Source: DAOUBP01 sp964474695 (GTDB lineage: Bacteria > Chloroflexota > Anaerolineae > CG2-30-64-16). Taken from it: a DNA stretch of 64,000 nucleotides. The stretch's first letter is position 1, and each line of letters starts with the position of its first letter. The notes under the pieces were generated by a model. It was not told the DNA's origin. It saw only the letters and a list, made by a program, of their open reading frames with translations, and ran no database searches. Made by a program: the position numbers and the translations under genes. This document shows positions 1 to 8,903 of this stretch, one piece after another. The stretch is from assembly GCA_964474695.1 (NCBI GenBank), contig CAYYTK010000025.1, forward strand, positions 7,485-71,484. The letters run 5' to 3'.

Positions 1-1056
1 GGGCGTCGGCCGGGCGGGTGCTGCGGCCGCGGGCTGGGTCGGCGCCGCGGGGGGCAGCGTTGACGCCTGGACCACGGCGGGCGGAGGCGCGGAGCTCCGG
101 AACACCGGGGCCCATTGGGAAGTCAGCTCGAGATAGCGGCCGCCGTAGGCCCGGCTGGGCTCGATATAAGTGCCCTCCGGCCACTCATTAAAGCTGGTGA
201 TCACGATCCAATCCGGCGAGCTGCCGATCGCGGCCTGCCAGGAACGCACGTAGTAGCCGCCATCTTCGCGTCCCACGGCAAAAGCGCTGCCGCGGCCGGT
301 CTTGCGATCGTCATAGCCGGGCATCACGGTCGCGACGTATACCTTCGGAGCGCCCAGTGCCGCAGCCTTGCCCCGGACCAGGCGTGCGAATTTGTTAGCC
401 GTATAGCTCATGTCGGTGCGATTGGCCCACGTCACCGAGTACAGATGGTGCCCATCGAATACCGACAGCGGCGACACATCGGTGCCCTCCTCGATCCACA
501 CGCTGTTATGCCCCGGATCGACCGCCGCCCGGATGGCGGCCCACGTCTCGATGCTGAAACGCTGCTGGCGCCAGAAGAAGATCACCGGTTTGCCATCGGA
601 ACGCAAGTACGCGGGATGCTGAGCGTGCGTGGCGAGCAATGTGGCCAACGCCGCCTGCACCTCACCCGCATTCCCAAGAAACTGCGACGTCACTTCGAAA
701 TCCACAGCCAGCCGGAAGCCGCGCGCCGCGGCTTCGTCGAGCATGGCCCGAAAATTGGTTTCCGTCTGGTTGTTGTCCACCCGCGGACCCAACCACGACA
801 CCACAAACGCATCGATGCCTGCACCCTTGGCCTGATCGATGTGGCGGGCCATGACGCTGCGCTCACGAGATGCATAGGTTTCCAGCGGCATGTCGGGCAC
901 CTTGTTGGCGCCCCAACTGTTCTCGTCGAACCAGGTGTAATAGAAAGCAAGCACCAGGCGCTCCGGCGCCTGCGCCCCCGCCGGCGCGCTCACCATCCCG
1001 AGAACCAACCCAAGAACCATCACCCCCACGACGATCCTACCGATCACCCACCTCAT
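1..1056 (-). CDS. Secreted GH99/GH71-like glycoside hydrolase (C-terminus beyond window)
   Basis: The frame stays open from an ATG at 1056 to the window edge, giving 352 residues without a stop, so the gene is partial. Residues 1-28 form a signal peptide (Arg start, hydrophobic core, AGAQA). The body reads as a GH99/WbsX-like (beta/alpha)8 enzyme of the endo-mannosidase/alpha-glucanase type: an early FYYTWFDE stretch, GIDAFVVSWLGP at about 70-80, and the hallmark SFNEWPEG with N290, E291 and W292, followed by YIEPS. From about residue 325 the chain becomes Pro/Ala/Thr-rich, probably a linker to another domain outside the window. I infer an extracellular polysaccharide-degrading enzyme; the substrate cannot be read from the sequence. 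It follows the RlmI-like gene on the same strand. Confidence 0.72.
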   Translation of the reverse strand, partial: MRWVIGRIVVGVMVLGLVLGMVSAPAGAQAPERLVLAFYYTWFDENSWGANKVPDMPLETYASRERSVMARHIDQAKGAGIDAFVVSWLGPRVDNNQTETNFRAMLDEAAARGFRLAVDFEVTSQFLGNAGEVQAALATLLATHAQHPAYLRSDGKPVIFFWRQQRFSIETWAAIRAAVDPGHNSVWIEEGTDVSPLSVFDGHHLYSVTWANRTDMSYTANKFARLVRGKAAALGAPKVYVATVMPGYDDRKTGRGSAFAVGREDGGYYVRSWQAAIGSSPDWIVITSFNEWPEGTYIEPSRAYGGRYLELTSQWAPVFRSSAPPPAVVQASTLPPAAPTQPAAAAPARPTP

Positions 1057-1080
1057 CCTTCCAACGCCCCGCAGGGTCAC

Positions 1081-1136
1081 TTCATCCTTCATCCCTCATC
1101 CTTCCGCCTTCATCCTTCCGCCTTCATCCTTCAACT
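1081..1136. repeat. Heptamer tandem array (TTCATCC/TTCCGCC)
   Basis: Eight contiguous 7-bp units: TTCATCC twice, CTCATCC, then TTCCGCC alternating with TTCATCC, ending TTCAACT. The last unit contains the stop codon of the RlmI-like gene (1131-1133, minus strand). The array fills most of the gap to the GH99-like gene. It resembles the short heptanucleotide repeats (STRR) known between genes in cyanobacteria and some Chloroflexota. Confidence 0.8.
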
Positions 1137-2324
1137 CACCCGGCACAGCAGCCCCTTCAGATACTCCCCCTCCGGAAAGCTCAGCAGGATCGGATGATCC
1201 GGCCCCTGGCTCAGCTTGGCCAGCACCTGGACATCACGGCCCGCATCGACGCTGGCGCCGAAGACGATCTTCTGAAACAGGTCGGGCGTCACCAGGCCCG
1301 AACAGGAGAAGGTCGCCAACAAACCGCCGGGCCGCAGCAGCCGCAGCCCGAGGAGGTTGATATCTTTATAGCCGCGCGTTGCGCCGTCCAGCTCGGCCTT
1401 GCTGCGGGCGAACTTCGGCGGATCGAGGATCACCAGATCGTACCGCCGCTCCTCATCGCGAAAAGCGCGCAGCACATGGAACACGTCACCGCAGATCGCC
1501 TCGGCCTGGCGGTCGGGATCGAAACCGTTCAGCCGCAGCGCGGTCTCCGCGCCCGCCAGCGCCTCATACGAGCTGTCCACATTCGTGACATGCGCTGCGC
1601 CTCCAGCCAACGCATGGACACCGAACGCGCCGGTGAAGCTGAAGGCGTTCAGCACCCGTTTGCCTGCCGCGTGCACCCCGACAAGGCGCCGGTTTTCGCG
1701 CTGATCCACGTAGAAACCGGTCTTCTGCCCCCCCACCAGGTCGGCCGGAAAGCGCAGCCCGTGCTCCCTGATCTCGAGATCGACCGGAGGCGGCAGGCCC
1801 CAGGCAAGGCCGCTGTGCAGAGGCAGCCCCTCCTGGCGGCGTACGGCCGCATCGGAGCGCTCGAGGATGCCCTTGGGTGCGACCAGTTCAGCCAGCAGAT
1901 TGAGCAGCAGCTCGCGCCGGATCTCAACGCCCAACGTAAGGAACTGCACCACCAACCAGTCGCCATAGCGGTCCACGATCAAGCCGGGCAGGCCATCGCT
2001 CTCGGCGTGCACCAGGCGATAGGCATCGGTGGCAGGCGCGAAGCTCAGCTCGTCACGCATCGCGATGGCGGCAGCCAACCGGCTCCGCCAGAAGGCAGCA
2101 TCTACCGCCTCATCGGCCTGCCAGGTGAGAAGGCGCACCACGATCTGCGACCGGGGGTTATAGTAGCCGCGGGCCAGCCAACGGCCCTCGGCATCGACCA
2201 CCTCCACCACGTCGCCGCCGGCCGGCGCACCTTCCACGCGCGCCACCGCCCCCGAAAAGATCCAGGGGTGATGCCCACGAACCGGCTTATCTTTGCCAGG
2301 AGACAGATGTAATGTTGCGGTCAT
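1131..2324 (-). CDS. RlmI-like class I SAM-dependent rRNA (cytosine-C5) methyltransferase
   Basis: 397 residues, the usual length for RlmI/YccW. The N-terminal 80 residues are a PUA domain (GHHPWIFSGAV, then VVDAEGRWLARGYYNP). The middle carries the conserved GLIVDRYGDWLVVQ and GQKTGFYVDQRENR blocks. The C-terminal Rossmann fold has VLNAFSFTGAFGV (SAM motif I), VILDPPKFARSK (motif IV) and FSCSGLV with the candidate catalytic Cys. The family methylates a cytosine C5 of 23S rRNA (C1962 in E. coli); the exact base here is inferred. There is no clear Shine-Dalgarno. A second, modified paralogue lies at 21446-22879. Confidence 0.88.
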   Translation of the reverse strand: MTATLHLSPGKDKPVRGHHPWIFSGAVARVEGAPAGGDVVEVVDAEGRWLARGYYNPRSQIVVRLLTWQADEAVDAAFWRSRLAAAIAMRDELSFAPATDAYRLVHAESDGLPGLIVDRYGDWLVVQFLTLGVEIRRELLLNLLAELVAPKGILERSDAAVRRQEGLPLHSGLAWGLPPPVDLEIREHGLRFPADLVGGQKTGFYVDQRENRRLVGVHAAGKRVLNAFSFTGAFGVHALAGGAAHVTNVDSSYEALAGAETALRLNGFDPDRQAEAICGDVFHVLRAFRDEERRYDLVILDPPKFARSKAELDGATRGYKDINLLGLRLLRPGGLLATFSCSGLVTPDLFQKIVFGASVDAGRDVQVLAKLSQGPDHPILLSFPEGEYLKGLLCRVS

Positions 2325-2332
2325 AAAGAACG

Positions 2333-2361
2333 ATCATACCCGCAAATGCACGAAGACACAA
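2333..2361 (-). promoter_or_regulatory. Sigma-70-type promoter of the RlmI-like gene
   Basis: On the minus strand TTGTGT (2361-2356), a 17-bp spacer and TATGAT (2338-2333) precede the ATG at 2324 by only 8 bases. The predicted start of transcription falls at or next to the start codon, and no ribosome binding site is visible, so the message may be leaderless. Confidence 0.5.
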
Positions 2362-2370
2362 AAGTCAGAG

Positions 2371-2383
2371 ACCAGGTTTCTGG
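2371..2383. repeat. Half copy of the ACCAGGTTTCTGG repeat
   Basis: ACCAGGTTTCTGG here is identical to 13 bases in one arm of the perfect hairpin at 33154-33200. It lies in the 80-bp gap between tilS and the RlmI-like gene, just upstream of the promoter. It looks like a remnant of a dispersed palindromic repeat. Confidence 0.45.
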
Positions 2384-2404
2384 CAGAAGCGGGTTCTCAG
2401 TGCG

Positions 2405-3895
2405 CTACCATCCCCTCCGCACGAACCGCACTTCCCACGCCCAAGGCGTATCTGCTCGCACGACAGCCCTGTGGTCCACCCGCAGGCCGCACACCCACGC
2501 GATACCCTCTCTGCCTGTCAGGATGGGCCAACCGGCCCGCGCGTAGCGAGGCGCCTTGGCGTTGATCATGAACTCGTTGACTTTAGCGGCGTGTCCCCCC
2601 AGCCCTTGCGGTTGAAAGCGGTCACCGGGCTGGCGGGGCCGGAGCTGCAGATCGCACCCTACGGCCTCGCCGTCCAGCCAGGCCAGCCAGGGCGCTGTGT
2701 TGTCCTGGCAGCTTTCGGGGGCCGGGGGTGCAGCTAACCGCCGCACCATCACCCACCACCCGCGGCCGATCTCGGTTTCGCCCGGCGCTGCCAACGGGAG
2801 CGGCGCGGTCAACTGCGGGAGATCACCGGCATCCTCGGTCCAGGCCGCACCCTCATCCGCGATGCGCAACGTATCGTAACCCACCTCCAGCGCCAGCCCC
2901 CCTGCCAGGGTGGCCGACTGGCCGGTGTGCCCCTCGCGGCCCAGCCAGATGCCGCGTTCGATGTGCTCCCAATTGATGTTGCGCAGGCTGTGGCGCAACC
3001 GATGCACCGCCTCGCGCAGGGTGGCGCGCTGCAAGCCAATGGGCAACCGCCGCCAGCTTGCCAGCTCGAACCGCACCTGGCCCTGGGCGTCGGGCAGAGC
3101 GACCGCTTCCCAGGCCTCATCCAGCACCTGACGCAAAAGCGCGTGGTCGCCGGCCAGCGTCTCACCTGTGTGCGCCAACACCTCGCGAATCGCCGGGTTG
3201 TAGGTGGCCAGGAGCGGCAGCAGCTCATGGCGCAGCCGGTTCCGATAAATGGCCGTGTCCTCGTTGGAGCGGTCGAAGCGCGGCGCCAGGCCGTGGGCCG
3301 TACAATAGGTCTCGACCTCGGCGCGCGAAACGTCCAGCAGGGGCCGCACCAGGGTGAGGACGGGCGCGGGGAGGGGGGAAACGGTCTCGGCTCCGCCAAG
3401 CCGGGTGTCAGCCAGCGGCGCTCGAGGCAGCATACCGCGCAGGCCTGCCACGCCGCTGCCGCGCAGGAAATGCATCAGCACCGTTTCGGCCTGATCATCT
3501 GCATTGTGGCCCACGGCGATCGTGGCCGCGCCGGCCGACTCTGCGACCCGGGCCAGAAACGCGTAACGCGCTTGCCGCGCCGCTTCTTCGACCGAGACCC
3601 CCGGTGCGGCTGCCAGGGCCAGGACATCCGCGCGGCCGATAGTGACCGGCAGGCCCCAGCGCTCCGCCAGCTCGGCCACGAACTGTGCGTCGGCATCGGC
3701 ATCAGCCCCGCGCAGGCCGTGATGCAGGTGGGCTACATGCAGCCAGAGCCCCAGTTCCGGCGCCAGCCGCTGCATAAGGTGCAGCAGGCATAACGAATCC
3801 GGCCCGCCCGAGACCCCCACAACCACGGTCGCGGCCGGTGCGAACAGTGCATGCCGGCGCACGTATTGCTTCAGCCTGGGCAAGAGATCTTCCAT
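2405..3895 (-). CDS. tilS: tRNA(Ile)-lysidine synthetase
   Basis: 496 residues. TilS adds lysine to C34 of tRNA-Ile(CAU) using ATP, so that the tRNA reads AUA codons. The PP-loop ATP-binding signature SGGPDS sits at residues 29-34 (GVSGGPDSLCLLHLM), followed by AHLHHGLRG and GHNADDQAETVLMHFLRGSG, all typical of the family. The C-terminal TilS substrate domain (RQPGDRFQPQGLGG, then KVNEFMINAKAPRYAR) is complete. I start at the ATG at 3895, because the 12 extra residues of the longer frame lie in the promoter region shared with mreB. The gene is divergent from mreB. Confidence 0.93.
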   Translation of the reverse strand: MEDLLPRLKQYVRRHALFAPAATVVVGVSGGPDSLCLLHLMQRLAPELGLWLHVAHLHHGLRGADADADAQFVAELAERWGLPVTIGRADVLALAAAPGVSVEEAARQARYAFLARVAESAGAATIAVGHNADDQAETVLMHFLRGSGVAGLRGMLPRAPLADTRLGGAETVSPLPAPVLTLVRPLLDVSRAEVETYCTAHGLAPRFDRSNEDTAIYRNRLRHELLPLLATYNPAIREVLAHTGETLAGDHALLRQVLDEAWEAVALPDAQGQVRFELASWRRLPIGLQRATLREAVHRLRHSLRNINWEHIERGIWLGREGHTGQSATLAGGLALEVGYDTLRIADEGAAWTEDAGDLPQLTAPLPLAAPGETEIGRGWWVMVRRLAAPPAPESCQDNTAPWLAWLDGEAVGCDLQLRPRQPGDRFQPQGLGGHAAKVNEFMINAKAPRYARAGWPILTGREGIAWVCGLRVDHRAVVRADTPWAWEVRFVRRGW

Positions 3896-3934
3896 GGCAA
3901 GATGATAGCACGCGCCATAGGAAACGGCCAATCC

Positions 3935-3963
3935 TTGCTAATCGCCGGGTCCGGTCGTATAAT
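3935..3963 (+). promoter_or_regulatory. Sigma-70-type promoter of the mre cluster
   Basis: TTGCTA (3935-3940), a 17-bp spacer and a perfect TATAAT (3958-3963). It lies in the 226-bp gap between tilS and mreB and points at mreB, leaving an untranslated leader of about 150 bases. Confidence 0.7.
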
Positions 3964-4121
3964 GTGCCAGGAGTTAGCCTGCGCCCAGCCCATTTGGGAA
4001 TCAGGCCTTTCGATGATATACTTGCACTCTGTGTGCCCGGCCGTGTGGCTTCGGGTGCACAGTACGTAAGCAGTTTGTAGATCACCTGCAATACGCAGCC
4101 CGTCTCAGGAGCACAATACAC

Positions 4122-5183
4122 GTGGTTAGCCCGTTTAACTGGTTCCTTGGCCTTTTCTCGCTGGACATCGGCATCGACCTGGGCACCGCAAACACCCTGG
4201 TTTACGTCCGAAACCGCGGCATCCTCATCAATGAGCCTTCGGTCGTGGCGATCGACAAGAAAACCAAGAAGGTTCTGGCGATCGGCTCAGAAGCCAAAGA
4301 GATGGTAGGCCGCACACCGAGCAACATCGTGGCTATCCGCCCCCTGCGCGATGGCGTCATCTCTGATTTCGACGTCACGGAGCAGATGCTGCATTACTTC
4401 ATTCACAAGGTTCACGAGCGCGCGATCCTGCGCGTGCCGCGCCCGCGCGTGGTGGTAGGCATACCGAGCGGCGTGACTGAGGTGGAGAAGCGCGCGGTGT
4501 TCGATGCCACCATCAGCGCAGGCGCACGCGAAGCCTATCTGATCGAGGAACCGATGGCCGCGGCCATCGGCGTCCCTCTGCCGGTGGCTGAGGCGCGCGG
4601 CAGCATGATCGTAGACATCGGCGGCGGCACTACCGAAGTGGCAGTCACATCATTGGGCGGCGTTGTGGTGGCTCGCTCCATTCGCGTGGCCGGCGACGAG
4701 ATGAACGAAGACATCATCAACTACGCCAAGCAGAAGTACAATCTTCTGATCGGCGAACAGATGGCAGAAAAGGTCAAACTCGAGGCCGGCTCGGCCTATC
4801 CGTTGGAGCCTGAGTTGGTGGTGGAGTTGCGCGGCCGTAACCTGGTGACCGGTCTACCCGAGGCGGTGGACGTCAGCAGCGTAGAACTGCGTGAGGCGCT
4901 GCGCAACTCGTTATCGATCATTATTGACACGGTGCGCCAGGCCATCGATGAAACGCCGCCTGAGCTCATTGCCGACCTGATGGAACACGGCATCGCACTG
5001 GCCGGCGGTGGCGCACTGCTCAAGGGGTTGGCGCAACGGCTCTCCGAAGAGACCAAAATGAAGGTCTATGTATCTCAAGACCCGCTGAGCTGTGTCGCGC
5101 GCGGCGCGGGCATGGTGTTGGAGAACTTCGACCTGCTCTACAAGACGCTGGCCAGCATGCAGCGCGGAAGCACCTTGCATTAG
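4122..5183 (+). CDS. mreB: Rod-shape actin-like protein MreB
   Basis: 353 residues starting at GTG with an AGGAG site about 10 bases upstream. The actin fold is clear: DIGIDLGTANTLVY (phosphate 1 loop, residues 15-28), IPSGVTEVEKRA, EPMAAAIGVPLP, DIGGGTTEVAV (phosphate 2 loop) and GIALAGGGALLKGL (adenosine motif). The N-terminal VSPFNWFLGLFS could be a membrane-binding amphipathic helix. MreB polymerises at the inner membrane and directs the elongation synthases encoded just downstream (MreC, MreD, PBP2, RodA). It is first in the cluster, so its promoter probably drives all five genes, although a long repeat separates it from mreC. Confidence 0.97.
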   Translation: MVSPFNWFLGLFSLDIGIDLGTANTLVYVRNRGILINEPSVVAIDKKTKKVLAIGSEAKEMVGRTPSNIVAIRPLRDGVISDFDVTEQMLHYFIHKVHERAILRVPRPRVVVGIPSGVTEVEKRAVFDATISAGAREAYLIEEPMAAAIGVPLPVAEARGSMIVDIGGGTTEVAVTSLGGVVVARSIRVAGDEMNEDIINYAKQKYNLLIGEQMAEKVKLEAGSAYPLEPELVVELRGRNLVTGLPEAVDVSSVELREALRNSLSIIIDTVRQAIDETPPELIADLMEHGIALAGGGALLKGLAQRLSEETKMKVYVSQDPLSCVARGAGMVLENFDLLYKTLASMQRGSTLH

Positions 5184-5189
5184 TAAGTT

Positions 5190-5413
5190 AATGCGGTGGT
5201 ATGGTAGTACGATAGTGAGGTAGTGCGGTGGTGCGGTAGTACAACAGTGAGTTCGTGCGGTAGTACGATAGTGAGTTCGTACGGCAGTCCGGTAGTGCGA
5301 TGGTGAGTTCGTACGGCAGGCGGTAATCCACCAACTCACCAACTCACTACCTCACTACCTCACTATCTCACCAACTCACTATCTCACTACCTCACTATCT
5401 CACTAACTCACTC
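5190..5413. repeat. Octamer tandem array with complementary arms between mreB and mreC
   Basis: The whole mreB-mreC gap is 8-bp periodic. The left part is built of GTAGTGCG, GTAGTACG, ATAGTGAG and TTCGTACG units. The right part (from about 5331) is built of CTCACTAC, CTCACTAT, CTCACCAA and CTCACTAA. The right units are close to the reverse complement of the left units (GTAGTGAG pairs with CTCACTAC), so the transcript could fold into a very long imperfect hairpin. The array ends two bases before the mreC ATG. Confidence 0.85.
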
Positions 5414-5415
5414 AT

Positions 5416-6264
5416 ATGAAACGGAGACCTGGCAGCCCGATCCTCTTCTTCCTCCTGGCAGCCGTCAGCGTGGTGCTGCTCGTCCTGTCATCTTCCGGTC
5501 ACCTGAACGGAATCGAAGGACAGTTAGCCGCCGCGGCACGGCCATTTCTGGCCACTTTCAACAACCTGGGGCACAAGATCGGCGAGGTATTCACCACCGT
5601 GCGCGACCTGCGTACGTTACGCACCACGAATCAACAACTGCAAACCCAAGTGGACACCCTGACCATCGATAACCTGCGCCTGAAGGAAGTGGCGGCTGAA
5701 AACCAGCAGTTGCGGGAGCTGATGCGTTTCGCGCAACTCAATCCGACCTATGATTTCCGCGGCGGCCAGGTGATCGCGCGTGTCATCGGACAGCAGCCGA
5801 CAAACTACCTGGCAAGCCTGACCATTGACCTGGGCAGCGAGCACGGCATCCAGGAGGGCATGCCGGTTGTCACCGAGGCGGGCCTGGTGGGGCGCATCGA
5901 AAAAGTGGCGCCTCGCTCGTCCAGCGTGTTGCTGATCACTGACAGAAGCAGCGGCGTGCAGGCGCTGGTGCAGCGCGAGACAAGCCGGGCCCGGGGCATC
6001 GTGTCAGGCCAGGCCAACGAGCTCCCGATCATGGAGTACATCGCCCAGGACGATGATGTGGCCGAAGGGGATCTGATCATCACCTCGGGCCTGGGCGGCA
6101 ACTTCCCCAAGGGACTGATCATCGGCCAGGTGGTCGCAGTTCAACGCCGGGATTTCGATATGTTCCAGCAAGCCACCGTGCGCCCCACGGTTAACTTCGG
6201 CCGCATCGAGTTCGTGCTGGTCATCATGAACTTCCAGTCCCAAGAACTCGAGAGCGTAGGGTGA
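5416..6264 (+). CDS. mreC: Rod-shape-determining protein MreC
   Basis: 282 residues, normal length. It has one N-terminal membrane segment (about 8-26, PILFFLLAAVSVVLLVLS), a coiled coil rich in Gln/Leu/Asn at about 55-100 (TTNQQLQTQVDTLTIDNLRL), and the extracytoplasmic beta domains (VIGQQPTNYLASLTIDLGS, GMPVVTEAGLVGRIEKVAP, SSGVQALVQR). MreC links MreB to PBP2/RodA. The ATG at 5416 directly abuts the octamer array and has no recognisable Shine-Dalgarno, which is unusual beside its neighbours. mreD follows after 4 bases. Confidence 0.94.
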   Translation: MKRRPGSPILFFLLAAVSVVLLVLSSSGHLNGIEGQLAAAARPFLATFNNLGHKIGEVFTTVRDLRTLRTTNQQLQTQVDTLTIDNLRLKEVAAENQQLRELMRFAQLNPTYDFRGGQVIARVIGQQPTNYLASLTIDLGSEHGIQEGMPVVTEAGLVGRIEKVAPRSSSVLLITDRSSGVQALVQRETSRARGIVSGQANELPIMEYIAQDDDVAEGDLIITSGLGGNFPKGLIIGQVVAVQRRDFDMFQQATVRPTVNFGRIEFVLVIMNFQSQELESVG

Positions 6265-6268
6265 GGTT

Positions 6269-6790
6269 ATGAATACGACGCCCGCGCGCGGCCGGGACAT
6301 CTATCTGATCGCCGCCTGCCTGGCAGTCGTCATCGCACAGGCGACACTGGTCTCGCGCCTGCGCGTGTTCAACGCCAGCCCTGACCTCCTGCTGGTGGCT
6401 GTGGTGTGTTGGAGCCTGGTCCGCGGTATGCGCGACGGGCTTATGTGGGCTTTTGGGGGAGGCCTGGGCATCGACCTGATCGCCGGCCTGCCGCTGGGCA
6501 CGTCATCCCTGGCGCTGCTGCCGATTCCCTGGCTGGGCGATCTGGGCCGCGTGAGCGTGTTTGGCAACAACGCGCTCCTGCCGGCCTTGCTGGTGATGCT
6601 TGCAACACCGCTGCGGGGGTGGATCATGCTGCTGTTGCAGCAAATACGCGGCATACGCGTCGATTGGGTGGCCGATACCGTGCACATCATCGGTCCTGAA
6701 ATGATCCTGAACATGCTGCTGGCCATTGTCGTCTATCCGGTCGTACGTTGGTTGACCGCACGCATAAGCCCGCTGGTTGCGGAGATTTGA
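6269..6790 (+). CDS. mreD: Rod-shape-determining membrane protein MreD
   Basis: 173 residues, with about five hydrophobic segments (IYLIAACLAVVIAQATLVS, LLVAVVCWSLVRG, LGIDLIAGLPLGTSSLALL, ALLPALLVMLATPLRG, MLLAIVVYPVVRWL). Size, topology and position between mreC and mrdA identify it; MreD sequences are poorly conserved. It starts at ATG after GGTGAGG and ends 4 bases before the mrdA ATG, so translation is probably coupled. It acts in the elongasome with MreC. Confidence 0.9.
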   Translation: MNTTPARGRDIYLIAACLAVVIAQATLVSRLRVFNASPDLLLVAVVCWSLVRGMRDGLMWAFGGGLGIDLIAGLPLGTSSLALLPIPWLGDLGRVSVFGNNALLPALLVMLATPLRGWIMLLLQQIRGIRVDWVADTVHIIGPEMILNMLLAIVVYPVVRWLTARISPLVAEI

Positions 6791-6794
6791 CGTC

Positions 6795-8897
6795 ATGCCT
6801 GAGAAAAAACATGCCCGGGCTGACCGACTCCATCTGCTACGGCTGCTGATCGGGCTGACAGCCGCCGTGCTGATCGGCCGCCTGTGGCAATTGCAGATGG
6901 TCACCGGCGAGCAATACCGGCTGCTGTCCGATCGCAACCGCCTGCGCGAAGTAGAAGTCGCCGCGCCGCGCGGGGTGATCTACGATCGCAACGGCGAAAT
7001 CCTGGCGCGCAACCAGCCGAGCTTCAGCGTGGTCGTGATCCCGGCCGATCTGCCCAAGGACTCATTGGGCGACCCGGATGCTGAACAACAAGCCCGGGTC
7101 CTGGATCGCCTCGAGAGCCTCCTGGCGCATGCCGTGTCGGATCCCGCGCCGGCGCCGACTCCCGAAGGAAGTTCCGCTAACTTGCCGGAAGTCACCGAAG
7201 GCGCCGATGCAGGAACAGCCGATTCAGGGTCTGTGATCCGCGAACGCGATCCCTGGGCCATGCCGCGGCCGGAGCTTGAGCAAAAGATCGCCGACGCGCT
7301 GCTGGGCGGCGCATACCAACCGATCACCGTTGCACGTTATATCAAGGAGGCCACCGCCTTCCTGATCGCCGAAGACGCCGTCAACCTGCCAGGAGTTCAG
7401 CTTGCGCTCGAACCGATCCGCGACTATCCCACCGACGCGCTCACCTCGCACATTATCGGCCACATGGGCCACATTTCGGAGGACCAGCTCCAGGACTATC
7501 TCGACCGTGGCTATCAAGCCAACGACCAGGTAGGGTTGACTGCCCTGGAAGCCACGTTCGAAGACGTGCTGCGCGGTAAGCCGGGCCGGCAAACCATCGA
7601 AGTTGACGTCCACGGCCGCCGTGTCCGCACCGTTGGCTCGGAGGCTGCCGCCGAACCCGGTCACAACCTGGTGCTGAGCATCGACTTGGAATTGCAGCGT
7701 GTGGCTACGGAAGCATTGCAGGAAGCCCTGGACAGCTCCAGCGGGTTCACACAAGCCACACAGGGGGTGGTGATCGCACTCGACCCGCGCAATGGCCGGG
7801 TTCTGACGATGGTGAGCCTGCCCAGTTACGACAACAACCTCTTTACCAAGGGCATCACCGCCGAGGCCTGGCAGGCGCTCAACAGCGATGCCGACCTCCC
7901 GATGTTCAATCGCGCAATCGGCGGTCGGTATCCACCGGGTTCAGTCTTCAAGGTGTTAATGGCGGCCGCAGGGTTGCAGGAAGGGGTTATCAGCAGCCGG
8001 AGCCTGCTGGGCGATGGCTTCGACGGCCGCAACGATGGCATCATCTGGCTGCCCAACGAGTACTTCCCCTGGGATCTCAGCCTGGCGCAGCCGTTCTATT
8101 CCTGGACCCACAAATACGGTTACGGGCATGGGCTGCACTCAGTGCGGGATGCGCTGGCCGTCTCGGATGATATCTTCTTCTATCTGTTGGGCGGCGGCTA
8201 CCCCAAGCGCTATACGGGCCTTGGATCGAAGCAGATCGGCAATTACGCTCGGGCTTTCGGCCTGGGGACCGTCACCGGCATCGAGCTGTTGGGCGAGGAC
8301 AGCGGATTGGTGCCCGATTCGCGTTGGAAACGGCTGAACTACGCAGAGAACTGGCTCACCGGCGACACGTACAACATCAGCATCGGCCAGGGCTATATCC
8401 TCGCCACACCGCTCCAAATGACCAACGTCGTCGCTGCGGTCGCTAACCGGGGCTACCTCTGGAAGCCCCAACTCGTCGACCACATCACCGACGATCAGAA
8501 TGCGGTCGTGCGCCCCTTCGAACCGGTGCTTCTGGCCGAGGCGCCGGTCGATGCCGCCAACCTCGATATCGTGCGTGAGGGCATGTACGGCGCGGTCAAC
8601 TGGCCAAACGGCACGGCAACCCGCGTCCGAGTGCCCGGGGTGATCGTGGCCGGCAAAACCGGCACGGCCGAGTTCTATCGGGACGCCGACAAAGATGGCA
8701 AGGAGGATCGCGACGACAAAGGCAACCTGCCCACGCATGCCTGGTTTGCCGCCTTCGCGCCTTATGTCGATCCGGAAATCGTCATCAGCGTGTTCGTCGC
8801 CAACGGGGGCGAAGGCTCATCCGTTGCTGCGCCGGTGGCAACCAAAGTGCTCAATGCCTACTTTGCCGCCAAAACGCCCGATGAAACCGGGAAGTGA
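6795..8897 (+). CDS. mrdA: Penicillin-binding protein 2 (elongasome transpeptidase)
   Basis: 700 residues from the ATG at 6795, which has GGAG 10 bases upstream; a TTG at 6777 would overlap mreD. There is one membrane anchor (about 14-32), then the dimerisation domain (APRGVIYDRNGEILARN). A Pro/Ala/Gly-rich insertion follows at about 115-155. The transpeptidase domain has the active-site SVFK (S383, K386) and KTG at 621-623 (AGKTGTAEF). The middle SxN-like motif appears as SDD at about 452. PBP2 crosslinks peptidoglycan during elongation, paired with the RodA polymerase encoded next. Confidence 0.95.
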   Translation: MPEKKHARADRLHLLRLLIGLTAAVLIGRLWQLQMVTGEQYRLLSDRNRLREVEVAAPRGVIYDRNGEILARNQPSFSVVVIPADLPKDSLGDPDAEQQARVLDRLESLLAHAVSDPAPAPTPEGSSANLPEVTEGADAGTADSGSVIRERDPWAMPRPELEQKIADALLGGAYQPITVARYIKEATAFLIAEDAVNLPGVQLALEPIRDYPTDALTSHIIGHMGHISEDQLQDYLDRGYQANDQVGLTALEATFEDVLRGKPGRQTIEVDVHGRRVRTVGSEAAAEPGHNLVLSIDLELQRVATEALQEALDSSSGFTQATQGVVIALDPRNGRVLTMVSLPSYDNNLFTKGITAEAWQALNSDADLPMFNRAIGGRYPPGSVFKVLMAAAGLQEGVISSRSLLGDGFDGRNDGIIWLPNEYFPWDLSLAQPFYSWTHKYGYGHGLHSVRDALAVSDDIFFYLLGGGYPKRYTGLGSKQIGNYARAFGLGTVTGIELLGEDSGLVPDSRWKRLNYAENWLTGDTYNISIGQGYILATPLQMTNVVAAVANRGYLWKPQLVDHITDDQNAVVRPFEPVLLAEAPVDAANLDIVREGMYGAVNWPNGTATRVRVPGVIVAGKTGTAEFYRDADKDGKEDRDDKGNLPTHAWFAAFAPYVDPEIVISVFVANGGEGSSVAAPVATKVLNAYFAAKTPDETGK

Positions 8898-8903
8898 CGC
8901 CCA

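Noticed and set aside
115..1197. A 360-residue open frame on the plus strand
   Set aside because: It lies opposite the GH99-like gene, whose motifs (signal peptide, SFNEWPEG) are convincing, and its end runs through the heptamer repeat.
5190..5413. CRISPR-like array between mreB and mreC
   Set aside because: Units are contiguous 8-mers with no unique spacers and no cas genes nearby.
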